Shown piece by piece: positions 33,090-43,983 of a stretch of 64,000 nt of DNA. Made by a program: the position numbers and the translations under genes. The stretch lies in contig OY101117.1 in NCBI GenBank assembly GCA_956465555.1, positions 3,038,001 through 3,102,000 of the forward strand. Reading direction: 5' to 3'. The notes below the pieces were generated by a model. The model was not told the DNA's origin, searched no databases, and saw nothing but the letters and a program-made list of their open reading frames with translations. How positions within the stretch are numbered: position 1 is the first letter of the stretch; each line of letters opens with the position of its first letter. The stretch is from Nitzschia sp. pyKryTriq1 (lineage: Eukaryota; Bacillariophyta; Bacillariophyceae; Bacillariales; Bacillariaceae).

Positions 33090-34043
33090 TTAATCATCTT
33101 CCGTCTTTTGTCTTTTGGCTCCTGGTGGAACCATTTCGGACGACATATCTTGAAAGGCATCTTGGTGCTTTGTATGATCAATATGGTCATGGTATGGACC
33201 ACTAGATGGAATGCGTTCACACTTGGAGCCCGAATTATTGGGTTGGCCGGTGATTGGATCGGGCGTGACGGCCAGCGCGGGAAAGTTGGTTTCAATCGCC
33301 TTGAGTAGGTGTTCCAAAACAATATCGTGGCCCGCTTTGCTAAAGTGAAGTCCATCGTAAAAGAACTTTCCAAAATCATCTACAGCTTCTTGCATGATTG
33401 TGTACAAATCCAGTACGGGCAGCTCGACTTCTTCAGCCACCGTCTTGCAAGCCTCCGCGTATTGACCCGCCGATTCCAGAGTCCTCTCCAGAACGCCAGT
33501 AGCCTGGTCCCCGTATCGTTCCTTTTGAAAGACGAATCGTTGCTCGTGATGAACGGGTGGTGGAGTGATCAGCAGAATCTGACTTTCGGGGAAATATTCT
33601 TGAGTGGTCGACACAATTGTCTTTAAATTGGCTTTGTACTCCTCCAGTGGCACGTGGTGGTGAGGGTTGTGCTCAGCCAAGCTGGCATCGTTGGCTCCAA
33701 AAAAGATGGTCGTCAGAGCGATCTTTCCAGGTTCGTACCAGACACCCCCATGCTTGGCATACTCAATGAACCATCGTGTGTTATATCCACTCATGCCTCG
33801 ATTCAGCACATCGGCTCGGCGCTGGTAGATATGGGCCAGGCCTCCACCCCAACCCTCAAACGATGTCTGGGTGAGGGAATCTCCCAGCAACAACAGCTTT
33901 GGTCGCTCCAGTGCAGTAGTACTCATACCTTCAGTGTTCGTGCCGGTATGTCTGGGAGAGATATTGTTCCGAAGGATCGCTACGCACACACAAGCAAGTT
34001 TCAAAATGTGACTTAGCTGCTTGCTGGTTATTTTATCTGCCAT
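33090..34043 (-). CDS. IAH1: SGNH-hydrolase esterase, isoamyl-acetate-hydrolysing (IAH1) type
   Basis: Single-exon frame of 317 residues from the ATG at 34043 (a second ATG lies 39 codons on at 33926, directly before the domain). It carries the SGNH blocks in order: LLLLGDSLTQTSFEGWGG (nucleophile Ser), RADVLNRGMSGYNTRW (Gly), TIFFGANDASL (Asn) and YDGLHFSKAGHDIV (Asp and His), plus LITPPPVHHEQR. These match the IAH1/CPRD49 group of GDSL esterases, which cleave acetate and related esters. The first 39 residues could be a targeting leader. The C-terminus (about residues 255-317) is polar and basic and goes beyond the family domain. Confidence 0.92.
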   Translation of the reverse strand: MADKITSKQLSHILKLACVCVAILRNNISPRHTGTNTEGMSTTALERPKLLLLGDSLTQTSFEGWGGGLAHIYQRRADVLNRGMSGYNTRWFIEYAKHGGVWYEPGKIALTTIFFGANDASLAEHNPHHHVPLEEYKANLKTIVSTTQEYFPESQILLITPPPVHHEQRFVFQKERYGDQATGVLERTLESAGQYAEACKTVAEEVELPVLDLYTIMQEAVDDFGKFFYDGLHFSKAGHDIVLEHLLKAIETNFPALAVTPDPITGQPNNSGSKCERIPSSGPYHDHIDHTKHQDAFQDMSSEMVPPGAKRQKTEDD

Positions 34044-34626
34044 CGTCGATCGTTGTCGTCATCCCATCTACCTACGGTACTCTTTCATCCCTTCTATCTG
34101 CCTCGATATCTCCAAGCAGGCCTGCTGCGATCAATTTTTTTCATCGAAGATCGAAGGACGACGACGCGAGCTTTTTGGGCTTCGCTCCGATATTTACCGG
34201 TACGTGTACCGTACTGGTACTCGATCGTACTGCACCGGTCGCAGGGTCAGGGAGGTCCCTGGTACCTTGTACGAACCGGTACCATCCCTATCCCGGCTCG
34301 CGTGTATGCACCCCCTGCGCGCGATACTAGCTGGAGACGACCCATACGACCAACGCAACGGCTCCCCCATTATCCACATCTCCCGATCTCCACCGAACTT
34401 CCAGACCTATTATTTTCCAATCCTTCGTATTCTTGTCCCCATTCTTCTCTGACGACTGACGATGATGGCTTTTCCGAATACACTCAGCAGTCAAAAGTGA
34501 AGATTCTTCATTCGAGCAGGATACCCAGCCGTGCCAGTTTCGTTGGGTTCGATCGCCGACCTTTTATACCGGTAGCGTCGTCGCATTCAAGAAAGCTTAT
34601 TTCTTTCAGACTCCAAAAATAATATT
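34044..34626. other. Divergent intergenic region with GTAC motifs
   Basis: About 580 bp between two divergent genes, so it should hold both promoters. A GTAC palindrome cluster lies at about 34196-34285. No gene is seen. Confidence 0.55.
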
Positions 34627-34914
34627 ATGCAGTCAGACGATGCGATTGCTGCGCTAATGGACGAGATGCGGGCACAGCAAGGATATGATGCCCCGCCTGG
34701 TCCCAAGATGAGTGAATCACAAAAAGTCGCAGCGAAATCATCATCATCACCAGCTGCTTCACATCTCAATTCTTCTTATAAACGACTTCTGCCAGAGCTC
34801 GATAGTTATCCTGATGAAGAACATTTAGCAGGCAATCAGTCCATCTGGAACGCCTATATTGGTGTGGCACCACACGAGCCGTCATTATCCTCCACGAGTT
34901 CTGGAAATCAGAGT

Positions 34915-34958
<44 letters not shown>

Positions 34959-36453
34959 CGACGACATCACCTATGATCTCCCTACAAATCCACAGGTAGA
35001 GGTTGTCAGGAGGCGTGCTTTCGAGAAGTTCAAGCAAGAATGTACCGAAGTTTTGCAGCAGATACAAGATAAATGGGGTATCAAACTACCGATCCCTTCC
35101 ATGCTTGAAAAATGGCACATGGATGCCAAGCTTGTCGAATGGCAGAAACGAAAACAAGGAGAAATAGAAGGCGGCAATAGTAAACGCTCGAGTGCTGAGT
35201 TATTATTTGCTGATGGTGATGATCTACCCCTCATGGCGTCCACAGAAGATATATATCGCTTTGCCATTGCTGTCACCCAAAAACATTCCACTTCATATTT
35301 TCGAGAACCCATTTTGCTGAGCAAGACTTCTTCTTCGCTCTTCCGATCTACATTAGAACCAGAAGTGAGAAAGGCTTGGGCTGCCAAATTGTCAGCACAC
35401 ACATCCACCACGAACAGCAAGGTATCATCGCCGCTCCCGCCTAAATTCACAAAGAAAGCGGAGCAAGTTCAGAAAGCACTATATCGTTGCATCTGTCAGG
35501 CTTTGGAACATTTCCAACAGCAACTGAGTCAAGCAGTGAAGCTTGAGAACCAGCAAACTCAAGTCCAGCACTACAAGAAGCGAAGAAAACTCCCGAAGAT
35601 AACCCGCGACGAAGAAATGGATCAGTATCGGGTTACACATGCCGGAATCAGTCTAAAGGTTCACGCCGCCTATTTTGAAAAGCTACAGCGACTTTATGAT
35701 CGCGCCCAGATCGCTGCTCACTCGCAGGAAGAATTCGTGTTTGAAGAGGCATTGTTTTGCTTGCTGTGCCGGTACGACATGCTGCAAGGAGCTGGCCTCC
35801 AGGCGGGTGTACCGGGGCGGGTAATGGATACTTTGTTGAAACACTTTGATTGTCGGATGGAATGCTTTGCGTCTCCGTTGAATTGTCGATACGAGCGTTT
35901 CGCCTCTGCGTTCGATGTCGATCGAGCGTTTGGAAGTCGTGGCAGCTTCTTTGAGTTGAACGACGAGTTCTTTGCGTCGGGAGGTTTTTTCCAAGCGAAT
36001 CCACCGTTTTGCGAGGGGGTAATTGATGCCATGAATCGTCGTATCCATGATCTTTTGAAAGCCACCACAGGTATTACTACAACTAAGCCACTCTCATTTG
36101 CGGTCTTTGTGCCGGCATGGAAAGATTCCAAGGCCTACCAAGATCTCCTTGAAAACTCCTGCTTGGTGAAGCATTTGCTCTTGCCAAATGGCAAACACTT
36201 CTATGCTGAGGGTACACAGCATCGGCGCAAAGGATCCTTTAGACCAGCTTCTTTCGACACGAGTATTCTGTTTTATCAGAATGCTGCGGGCAAATCACAA
36301 TGTCCCATACCCGATGTAGCTTTGGACGATCTTCGAGGAGCATTTTGTGACGACCCCGGTAGTATGGACAAGGCTTCAAATGGTATCAAAAGGAAACACA
36401 CGACGTCATCAACCCTGCAGCAGTCCAAATCCAAAAGTAAAAAGAGAAAGTAA
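34627..36453 (+). CDS. PCIF1: PCIF1/CAPAM-like cap-specific adenosine N6-methyltransferase
   Basis: Single-exon frame of 608 residues. The C-terminal half shows the PCIF1 family core: ALFCLLCRYDMLQGAG, DCRMECFASPLNCRYERFASAF, FGSRGSFFEL, then FFQANPPFCEGVIDAMNRRI with the catalytic NPPF at residues 458-461, and PLSFAVFVPAWKDS. In animals PCIF1 makes N6,2'-O-dimethyladenosine at the first transcribed base of capped mRNA. The helical pre-domain (about 110-330) is also present. The N-terminal WW domain by which animal PCIF1 binds phosphorylated RNA polymerase II is absent; in its place are a Ser-rich stretch and a polyasparagine run from an AAC repeat (about 34914-34959). The protein ends in a Lys/Arg-rich nuclear-type tail. 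The start is the first ATG. Confidence 0.9.
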
Positions 36454-37576
36454 CAAATAATACGCAGTCCCCAGCCGTTTGGTACCGTAAGTAGACGATT
36501 GCAAGTAGGAGTATAGTCGTCGTCGGCACATGGATGATGTTGCTGCGAGGGATCGATCAGTCAAGTTTGCTGATCATCAGTCCTCGAAACGAGGAGCTCC
36601 TTCCCATGGGGAACGGGTCGTCTTTTCGGTATTTGCCAGACGTACGTGGGCCCAGCAAGAAGGTCGTCGTCGTGGTCTGTTATGTGCTTGACATGCACTC
36701 CTCGTCGTACACGGTGTGGAGGATCGCACCTACATGGGGGGAGGGGGTACGAAACTCGAAACCAAATATGTGCGAAAATCCAAACCCTAATACGAAACTC
36801 GAAACCCAAAACGAAAATCCAGTCCATGTACAGGAATAGGGGGCCTGTGCGAAACAACGAAGCATATAATGTAGAGCCGATAATTGCCCTATATTGAAAT
36901 CGATTTGAAAATACGTTTCATATTATAACAGGATATCAACCTCTTAGCGCCGCTTTCTGATGTACTACTAGTAATACTACGATGATACTAACTCGTCCTC
37001 CTGCTGGTAGTAGTAGTAGGAGCAGTCAGGAGCAAAGACAACAACAACAACAACAACAACAAAGCTAGTACAGCAGCAGTATGATAGGGTACAAACTCCA
37101 ACTCATCGGACCGCCCTGCCTCAATCCTCACCCGCCCCCTCTTTTTCAAAAATAATAGTACAGTACAGTACTGTAGTTCAAGCATTATCGTCCCCGGATA
37201 GTAAGATAGTAGTACTACTACTGGTACTCTACGGTAGTAGACTCTAGTTAGTAGTAGAGAGACTACTGACTGTAGTATGTACTGATAGTACTCTATGGAT
37301 ACCGGTACCGGTACAGTTGAGGTGACGTACGGGCGTCTTGCCATCAACCCAGTACAGTCAGTACCCAGTGAAACGCTTCCCCCTATTTTTTCCCTCCTCT
37401 GTAAAGACGATCCCCTAAAACTCATGCCAGCGCGATCCGAGCGAGATGTGAAATAATACGAAGTAAGATACTCGCGGCCCCCCGATGGCCGATTTTGTCG
37501 TTGCTGTTTGCGCCGTGTTCCGTGTTATTTCATTCCATAGTAGAGCAAATAAAAATAAGAATGTGCAAATACTAGA
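36454..37576. other. Intergenic region with repeats
   Basis: About 1.1 kb. A short direct repeat (TACGAAACTCGAAACC) occurs near 36748 and 36790. A CAA run lies near 37037-37062, and a dense GTAC/TAGTAC palindrome array at about 37145-37360. No gene is supported. Confidence 0.55.
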
Positions 37577-38302
37577 ATGGCAGCTTCATCCTTTGCACAG
37601 AAATTAGCTGCCATTCCAGCGACGTCCTGGGCTTCGGCTGTGGCATCGGTCCCAATCTTGCTGTGGGCGAATGATTCCCTCTTTTCGTTGTATCGAGTAT
37701 CTGGATCTTCCATGGAACCTTCCTTGAAACACGGCGATATAGTGGTTGTTCGTAAATCGGATGGCATCTGGCAGAAGCAAACTCGCAAGGAAGAAGATCC
37801 CGTACTTACCTTTCAGCGACAGCAGCAAATCGACTTGGAGAGAACTCATTGCCATTCCAACGGAGTCAGCTGGCTGATCCACAAGCCACCAATCCCAGTC
37901 GTCAATGACATTATCATATACAAGGATCCTACAGAATACCCGTGGAGACATTGTATCAAGCGCGTTGTTGGGTTGGGTCAGCAAATCGTGATGATGCCAA
38001 GCAATCGCTACAAGCCGGCCTCCAAGTATCAGATGGACAATAGTACTGGTACGGGGACACACGAGGTGTTTTCGTCGATGCGAGTTGCCTCGCCATGTGT
38101 TCCATCCTATAGTATGTGGGTAGAAGGCGACAATATTGCCAACTCGAAGGATTCGTCAACTAGCCATGGTGCAATTTCCAAGAAACTTCTCGTCGGCGTC
38201 GCCGAGTATCGAATATGGCCTCCAACTCGGATAGGGAAACTAGGGTCGTCCACCGATTTGAGAGGGGAGCCAAAGCCATACTCGTACTGGCCGCAAATGT
38301 GA
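37577..38302 (+). CDS. IMMP2L: Mitochondrial inner membrane peptidase subunit 2 (signal peptidase S26)
   Basis: Single-exon frame of 241 residues. Family blocks in order: an N-terminal hydrophobic stretch (about 15-35), SGSSMEPSLKHGDIV with the catalytic Ser (box B), WRHCIKRVVGL with the catalytic Lys (box D), MWVEGDN (box E) and a closing GVAEYRIWPPTRIG that is typical of Imp2 rather than Imp1 or secretory signal peptidases. Imp2 works as part of a heterodimer on the outer face of the inner membrane and cuts sorting signals of intermembrane-space proteins. Between boxes B and D there is an insertion of about 50 residues, and the usual SxDSR of box E is degenerate (NSKDSS). Confidence 0.9.
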   Translation: MAASSFAQKLAAIPATSWASAVASVPILLWANDSLFSLYRVSGSSMEPSLKHGDIVVVRKSDGIWQKQTRKEEDPVLTFQRQQQIDLERTHCHSNGVSWLIHKPPIPVVNDIIIYKDPTEYPWRHCIKRVVGLGQQIVMMPSNRYKPASKYQMDNSTGTGTHEVFSSMRVASPCVPSYSMWVEGDNIANSKDSSTSHGAISKKLLVGVAEYRIWPPTRIGKLGSSTDLRGEPKPYSYWPQM

Positions 38303-38532
38303 CCATTACCATGAATCGGCATAATATAATGTTTTAATGTACGAATCTACATAGTCTACCAGTAGCAATCAAGAGGAGTAGGACTAATGTACTGTACAAT
38401 TCCAGGAGCTAGTTATGAATTTTATGTGGCGAGCGTTTGGTCTATGAGTGGAAGGTGCTCACCGGGTGATAGAATGATAAAATAGCCGTGTGTGTAAGAG
38501 TGCAAGTGCGCGGCTTATCAGAATCGCGCTGA

Positions 38533-40012
38533 TCAAGGCATCCGTATGTGTTCTGTGTTTCCTTTTCTGATGGTCAAGAAAATAAAGAGATCCCCAGCTG
38601 GTCCCCCCATCGGCCCAGCATCGCCTTCTCCCTTGAGACGAAGTTTTGCGCCTTCCCCAACTCCGCGTGGGATAAGTACCGTGATATCTTTGGAAGCTTC
38701 TTTGACCCCTTTTCCGTGGCATGTCATACAATTTTCAGGAACTATTTGACCAGTACCTCTGCAATGGCGACATATTTCTTGTTTGGAATAGTTTTCGGTT
38801 GGAGAAAAGCCAGAGGGTGCCGATTTGGGGAGCACGGCTCCAGTGCCACGACAATGCTCGCAAGTCTTTACCTCAACGCCAGGTTGGATACCGTTTCCAG
38901 TACAGGTTGTACAGGAATCTAGATGTTTGATGCGAATTTTTTCCTCCCCTCCCTCAAGGGCAGTTTGTAAGTCAATTTCCATTTCTATACTGAGATCGCC
39001 TCCAACCCATCGTCGCCGAGTACTAGATCCGCCGGTCGTTGGTCGCGTAGAGGTAAAATCCATATGATCCGCCATGGATCGACGTGATGGGCCACCCACA
39101 GTCCCCATGTGAATGTGTTGAGCACCAAAGCCAACATCGTTATCAACAAATCTGGAATCGCCATAGATATCCTGCTGCTGAGGCTGATAGCCTTCACTTT
39201 CCATCCGTGAGTTGTAAAGATCTGCAAACGGCGACTTCCATGGATCCCAGGCAGAGCCAAATGGACTATCACCTGTAAAACGAGAATCTGGTCTTTGCGC
39301 TCTTGGACCAGAATGGGAACCCGCCTGACGCCGACGAGCGTTGGGATTGGATTGCGCATCGAACGGTGACTGCTCGTAGGCTGGACGACGGGGTGGTGGG
39401 GGCTGCGGTTCATGTGGCCAATCGTAAAAGGGATTCCTGCCTCTATTTACGGTTGTGGGGCGTTTGACGTTCCGAGAAGTAGCAGCCTTGTCACTGCAAG
39501 CAGAAGTTCCGAGACCTTCGCTCCCGAAGATATCGAACTGGTTCCTTAGCTCTTTGTCCTTTAACACTTCATACGCCCTGTTCAGCTGTTGAAAGATAGA
39601 CGTAGTGTCCATATCAGGATTTGCGTCTATTGTTCAGGCACGCAACACAAAGAGTGAGAACGACGGGGATTTCATCGCCACGAGTATTCCGCAGCATTCA
39701 TATATACGCACCTGGATGAAACCGCTTTGCCAAATTGCGATAAGCCCGTTTGATTTCAGCATCATTGGCAGTACGAGGAACCCCAAGAATATTGTAGTAG
39801 TCGACCGAAGTATCATGGGGAGAATTTCTGTACCGCAAAATTGTCGCCTCGGATCGGCGAGATGCCCATGACAATAGATTCGTCGTCACTGCCGCACCTC
39901 TTCTCGCGAAAAATAGCAACTCATCTGTTGACCGCGGCCCAGTGTTGAGTCCGAATCCCTCCACCCGAGCCACACCAAGCAGAACGATAGCTCTCAGCAA
40001 CTGAAACTTCAT
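38533..40012 (-). CDS. Plastid-type DnaJ-like protein with zinc finger and shortened C-terminus (copy 2)
   Basis: Two exons: 39712-40012 and 38533-39626, joined over an 85-bp intron. The product is 464 residues. The start ([20 protein letters not shown]) is signal-like and ends in an aromatic import-type site. The J domain covers about residues 68-130 ([39 protein letters not shown]). As in copy 1, the intron splits the Asp codon of HPD. A long Arg/Pro/Ser/Gln linker leads to the zinc finger ([32 protein letters not shown]) and the first strands of C-terminal domain I ([28 protein letters not shown]). The protein stops there, 16 residues later, so it lacks domain II. The direct paralogue lies about 10 kb to the left on the same strand. 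Confidence 0.85.
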
Positions 40013-40732
40013 CTTGGATGTGAGACGGCTTTTTACACAACTGATAAAGGTAAAAAGTCTCGCCGTTGGAAGTTGGCAAAAGTTGTAAAAAGTGATGGGT
40101 CGAGAAGAAAACGGTGAATGGTCGGCATGACGCGCGAAATTTCGAAAAGACAGCTGTTCTTGGGTCTGGAAATCCAATCAAAATTTTGAATTCGATATGC
40201 GACAATCGAAAGGACATTCCAGGCTTATCTAATGTGGTTCGGGATGGCTGGCGCGCACTAGCGAGCGTTGATTGGCCAAAGTGGAATTGAAAATAACGAT
40301 CAAATGGCGGGAATGCGTTCGCGACTCCAGATAGAAGAGGGAAGAGGAGAGAGGAGTCGTCTTGGCTTACGGCGGGCAGACGTTGCTCCACCCAAGAACA
40401 AAAAAATGTGAAAAGCATCAAAGATCATCCCATAATTCTTCATCGCCAATTTCCGACCATCGATCATGATCCGTCATCCGTGACCCCCTCTGCTGACTCC
40501 TCCTGACTCTTGATGCCTTTCCAATGCACATATCCAAACACAATCACCGGCAGTCTACTCGTAAAACATCAAGACTACTAGTCTACGGTACTTGTACCGG
40601 TAAGAAGGTGGTCAACCCCTCGTCGCCGCACCAAGAATAAGAAAGATCAAAAGGTCCACCCTCCCGGCACTTCACATCAGAAAGAATAATCCTCGACCCT
40701 CCACACAACCAAACACAACGCGCGCATATAGC
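40013..40732. other. Divergent intergenic region, no gene seen
   Basis: About 720 bp between the second DnaJ-like gene and the PDZ gene, which point away from each other. It should contain both promoters. I see no repeat array or RNA gene. The frames here are shadows. Confidence 0.5.
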
Positions 40733-41359
40733 ATGCCTACTATTATCTTCAAAAAGATCTTCAAAAGCAAGAGCAATAGCTTTCCAAATGAAAAAGGATT
40801 GGTGTTCCACGGGACGTCGGTGACACGGGCGCTCATTGACCATGTGAATGATGCCATGGGCACCATCCGTCTTTCGGGACCTGATGCCCTAGCACCTGTG
40901 TTTCGTTGGGAGGATGGGCACTATTACGCCTCTATGAATCATAACTTTCAAAAGAGGCACGAAGAAGACGCAGTTGCGGAAATTTTGGACGTTATGGAGT
41001 CAATGGGGTGGGATTTCAAATTCCAGTACGATACTAGTTTCTCATCAGAGAAAGTCTTTAGCGAGTCCGAAACCTCCAACGAATTGTGGATTTTCCACAA
41101 GGAACCAACTCTATATCAAATCTACAAAGAATCCGTGGAAACAAGGGTCGGCATCATTCTGGCCGAGTCCGGCGAAGGCGACCCGGGAAAGATATATGTC
41201 AAGAGAGTGGACGCGGGCAGCCTCTTTGAAGCTTCGGGTGTTCCAGTAGGTGCTGTAGTCATGAGTATCAACGGCGTCCCATGTAGAGGAAAATCGGCCA
41301 AAGAGGCTATCATGCTGATTACCAGCAAACAGGGAGCTGTCAAACTGTTGACTTACTAG
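40733..41359 (+). CDS. PDZ-domain protein
   Basis: Single-exon frame of 208 residues. The N-terminal part (1-120) is not recognised; it has GLVFHGTSVTRALIDHVNDAM and WEDGHYYASMNHNFQKRHEED. The C-terminal 85 residues form a PDZ fold: VGIILAESGEGDPGKIYVKR, DAGSLFEASGVPVGAVVMSI, NGVPCRGKSAKEAIMLI and a last strand. PDZ domains bind C-terminal peptides of partner proteins. No protease domain, signal peptide or membrane helix accompanies it, so it may be a soluble adaptor. Some Lys/Phe residues at the start might be a targeting leader, but the pattern is not clear. Confidence 0.82.
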   Translation: MPTIIFKKIFKSKSNSFPNEKGLVFHGTSVTRALIDHVNDAMGTIRLSGPDALAPVFRWEDGHYYASMNHNFQKRHEEDAVAEILDVMESMGWDFKFQYDTSFSSEKVFSESETSNELWIFHKEPTLYQIYKESVETRVGIILAESGEGDPGKIYVKRVDAGSLFEASGVPVGAVVMSINGVPCRGKSAKEAIMLITSKQGAVKLLTY

Positions 41360-41677
41360 ACTCCTCACTACGGAAGAGACTCACGACTGGTAGTGTCTGC
41401 AATAGTTGTCAATAAAACCAACCATTCTATACTGATTGTTAATTTTTAAAACAAGATTTCATTGTTTTCTTTCAATAGTTATCATCATCATCATTGTCGC
41501 GTGTGGAGAAAAGTTGTGTTCGTGTGAAGTGTGGTGTAATTGTTGACAATGTGTGACGACGACGACAACTTGTACTAGTTTGCTGTGTCAGATGAATGGA
41601 AATGTTGCGAGGATCTCTTGGAGTGCAAAACCATAGCGCCGTTGTTTGTTTTGTTATGTTTTGTTCGTTCTGTTTGA
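41360..41677. other. Convergent intergenic gap
   Basis: About 320 bp between two stops. It holds T-rich and ATC-repeat stretches that look like 3' untranslated regions. No gene is seen. Confidence 0.55.
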
Positions 41678-42989
41678 TTACGGCATCATTCGTCGGTCGC
41701 CTCGTCCGGGATGTTGTCGGGCAATCTCATCAAATTCTCCGCCCATGCACCGCAGAATATCGCTCCACAAATCATGAGCATCATCTTCTGGTGTGATAAG
41801 AGCACCGGCATACCTCAATACGAAATCGGAACTTGCCGAGCAGGTGTACCAGACTCCCTTTTGGATTTCACGTTCCAATTGTCCCGGAACCCACGCAGCA
41901 TGGCCCTTGATGAAGAGGGCCTTGCTAGGATCAAAACGATTTATCCGCACTTCGTTCATGAGTTCTTCGGACCCTCCAATGAAAACTCCCGGCGCCAACT
42001 TTTTGCTTCCGTCGACTTGACCGAATCCGTGCAAGACGGCAAACTCTTCCGTCAAGACAGGACCGCCGTAGGAGACGGGCGACTTTGCAAAGGCCAATTT
42101 GAGAGAAAGATCCAAATTGGTCTCTTGTTCGGTGGCAATCTTGTTCAAGTCTCCAGAGAGGGGACTATGGGAGAAATCACGAACAACAGGCGTGATGTGA
42201 TGAGAAAATAGGCAAAACGACAATACGTTACAGTCAGTGCAAATATACGCGCGGTGCTTACCGATTGATGACGACACCAGTTGTTCCCGACTTGTCATGG
42301 TGATCGACAATCAAGACGACAGTTTGATGAAAGACACCACCCAACTTTTCGTTCGCCACCAAAATACATCCTTGTTCGATATGCGAAATCGGATGCGCCC
42401 ATCTGTGAGCGCTAATGTTGGAGACGCCCTTAGGTTTCATGTGAATCGGCAATTCGGCCGCACTGACAAAGGGATCTTGATACAAGAGATCTTCCGTCTG
42501 CGGAATTCCAATCGAGTTGCCGCGCAACAAGGATGCGACAGAGGTCTTCTTGTGGTCTCCATTTCCGCCGAAAATACTGGAAATGGCGGCGCCAAACAAG
42601 TCGCCAAGCTGTCCCTGCTTGTCCAACGAAGTATCCTCCTCGGCGTTCTGTGGCTCGTTGTTCTGGCCAGCCGCCTGCTTCTTTTCGGCCTTATTGTGAG
42701 TGGTGGCACTGCTGCTGTTGCTGCCCTCCTTATTTTTGAGGTTCTTTCGGAGCTCTTCCTCCTTTTCTTGGGCTACCAGCTTGGCACGGAATAGACGCCA
42801 GTCATCTCCCATGGCCTTTTCCAGTTCTCGTTCCATCCGAGCACGATCGGAATTCTTCGAGTGCAGCACCATCGAGCGGATGTTGCGGACGAGGGGAGAT
42901 GTCGACACGGGAGCAAACGCTTGTACCCCGGTGGTCATCAGCCAAAGGGCGCCCAATAGGAGCGTCAATGATGATGTCGAAACTGTCAT
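41678..42989 (-). CDS. AlgH/UPF0301 (DUF179) family protein, plastid-targeted
   Basis: Two exons: 42262-42989 and 41678-42164, joined over a 97-bp GT-AG intron. The product is 404 residues. The N-terminus has a hydrophobic segment ending VQAFAPVS, a close match to the diatom ASAFAP plastid-import motif. A charged, Ser/Asn-rich spacer follows. The AlgH domain starts near residue 200: [21 protein letters not shown], then [15 protein letters not shown] (the conserved INRP spans the splice junction), [25 protein letters not shown] and [23 protein letters not shown]. Bacterial AlgH/YqgE proteins and their plant plastid homologues have no agreed biochemical role. The good fit of the splice site to the family motif supports the model. 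Confidence 0.9.
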
Positions 42990-43983
42990 GATGTTCTGCA
43001 AACAATTATACGAACGAGAATAATCAAGCAATAATCTTCAGAAGGACCGCAATCAAAATAAAATGACCACACAAGAATTCTGAGAGGTGTTGGATGCTGA
43101 AAGCAAGGATACTGTAAACCTGCAGTAGTCGATGTCTGTCGTTGTCGTCGTCGTCGTGAGCGAGTGAGCGAGTGTTCTCGTTGTTATGATCCAAAGGCGG
43201 ATCGATCGTCGGGCGGGTCGTTGCGATGGATGGATGGATGGATGGATGGATGGGTGGGTGGGTGGGTGGATGCGCTAGTAGGTCTAGCTTGGCGAAGAAG
43301 AAGATGATGATGATGGGATGCTTCTTCGTTGACATGCATTCATAGGCGAGCAGAACTCTGGCCCAGCCGGACCGCGAGGAACAAAAAGAAGAGCTGCACG
43401 CGCCGACACACACATCAGCGATCTTTTTCGCCAACAGAACTCTCGCGCAGATTTTTTATTTTCTGTTCGCGATTTTCGGGATGAGAGCCCGCGCGTGCGT
43501 GCGTACAGCCACCGACAACAGTCCCCTTGACGTCCGAGCAGCTGGTGGGGTGCCTGGCATTCTGATATCTCCATGCACGTAGATAGGATAAAGTACATAA
43601 TGACGTCTGTGGATCGTTAAATAAAAGTCTGGTTGTGTCGCAGTATGACGCATGACTTCGACATAAAGAATGCGTAAGGAACGTTGGTGCGACATGAGGA
43701 TGGATCGGAACAGCTGTGCACCCGGTACGTAAAGGTACTGTACCTGTAGTACCTGTGATCGATGATCCAAAACAGTCTTTGTCTTTCTTCTCCATCCATC
43801 GTTCGTTGTTGTGATTGAAAAGATACCATCCCAACGCACCGAACGACCGACGACCGACCGATCATGTAGTACAGACAGACATTTTTTGTTCTCCGAGCCA
43901 GAGAGTTGAAGCAAGCCCAGCTTCTTGCCAACCCATTCTTCTTCTTCTTCTTCTTCTCTACTTCGTACTTCGAAAGAGGAGAA
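42990..43983. other. Divergent intergenic region with GGAT and TTC microsatellites
   Basis: About 1 kb between divergent genes. A (GATG)n/(GGTG)n tetramer tract lies at about 43226-43270, GTC and GAGC short repeats near 43141-43175, and a (TTC)n run at about 43938-43960 just upstream of the next start. Open frames here are products of the repeats. Confidence 0.55.
43226..43270. repeat. Tetranucleotide microsatellite (GATG then GGTG)
   Basis: A run of GATG units passes into GGTG units over about 45 bp in the gap upstream of the AlgH-family gene. Confidence 0.85.

Noticed and set aside
36770-36800. A CCCTAA-like word that resembles a telomere repeat
   Set aside because: Only one copy is present, inside a short non-telomeric direct repeat.
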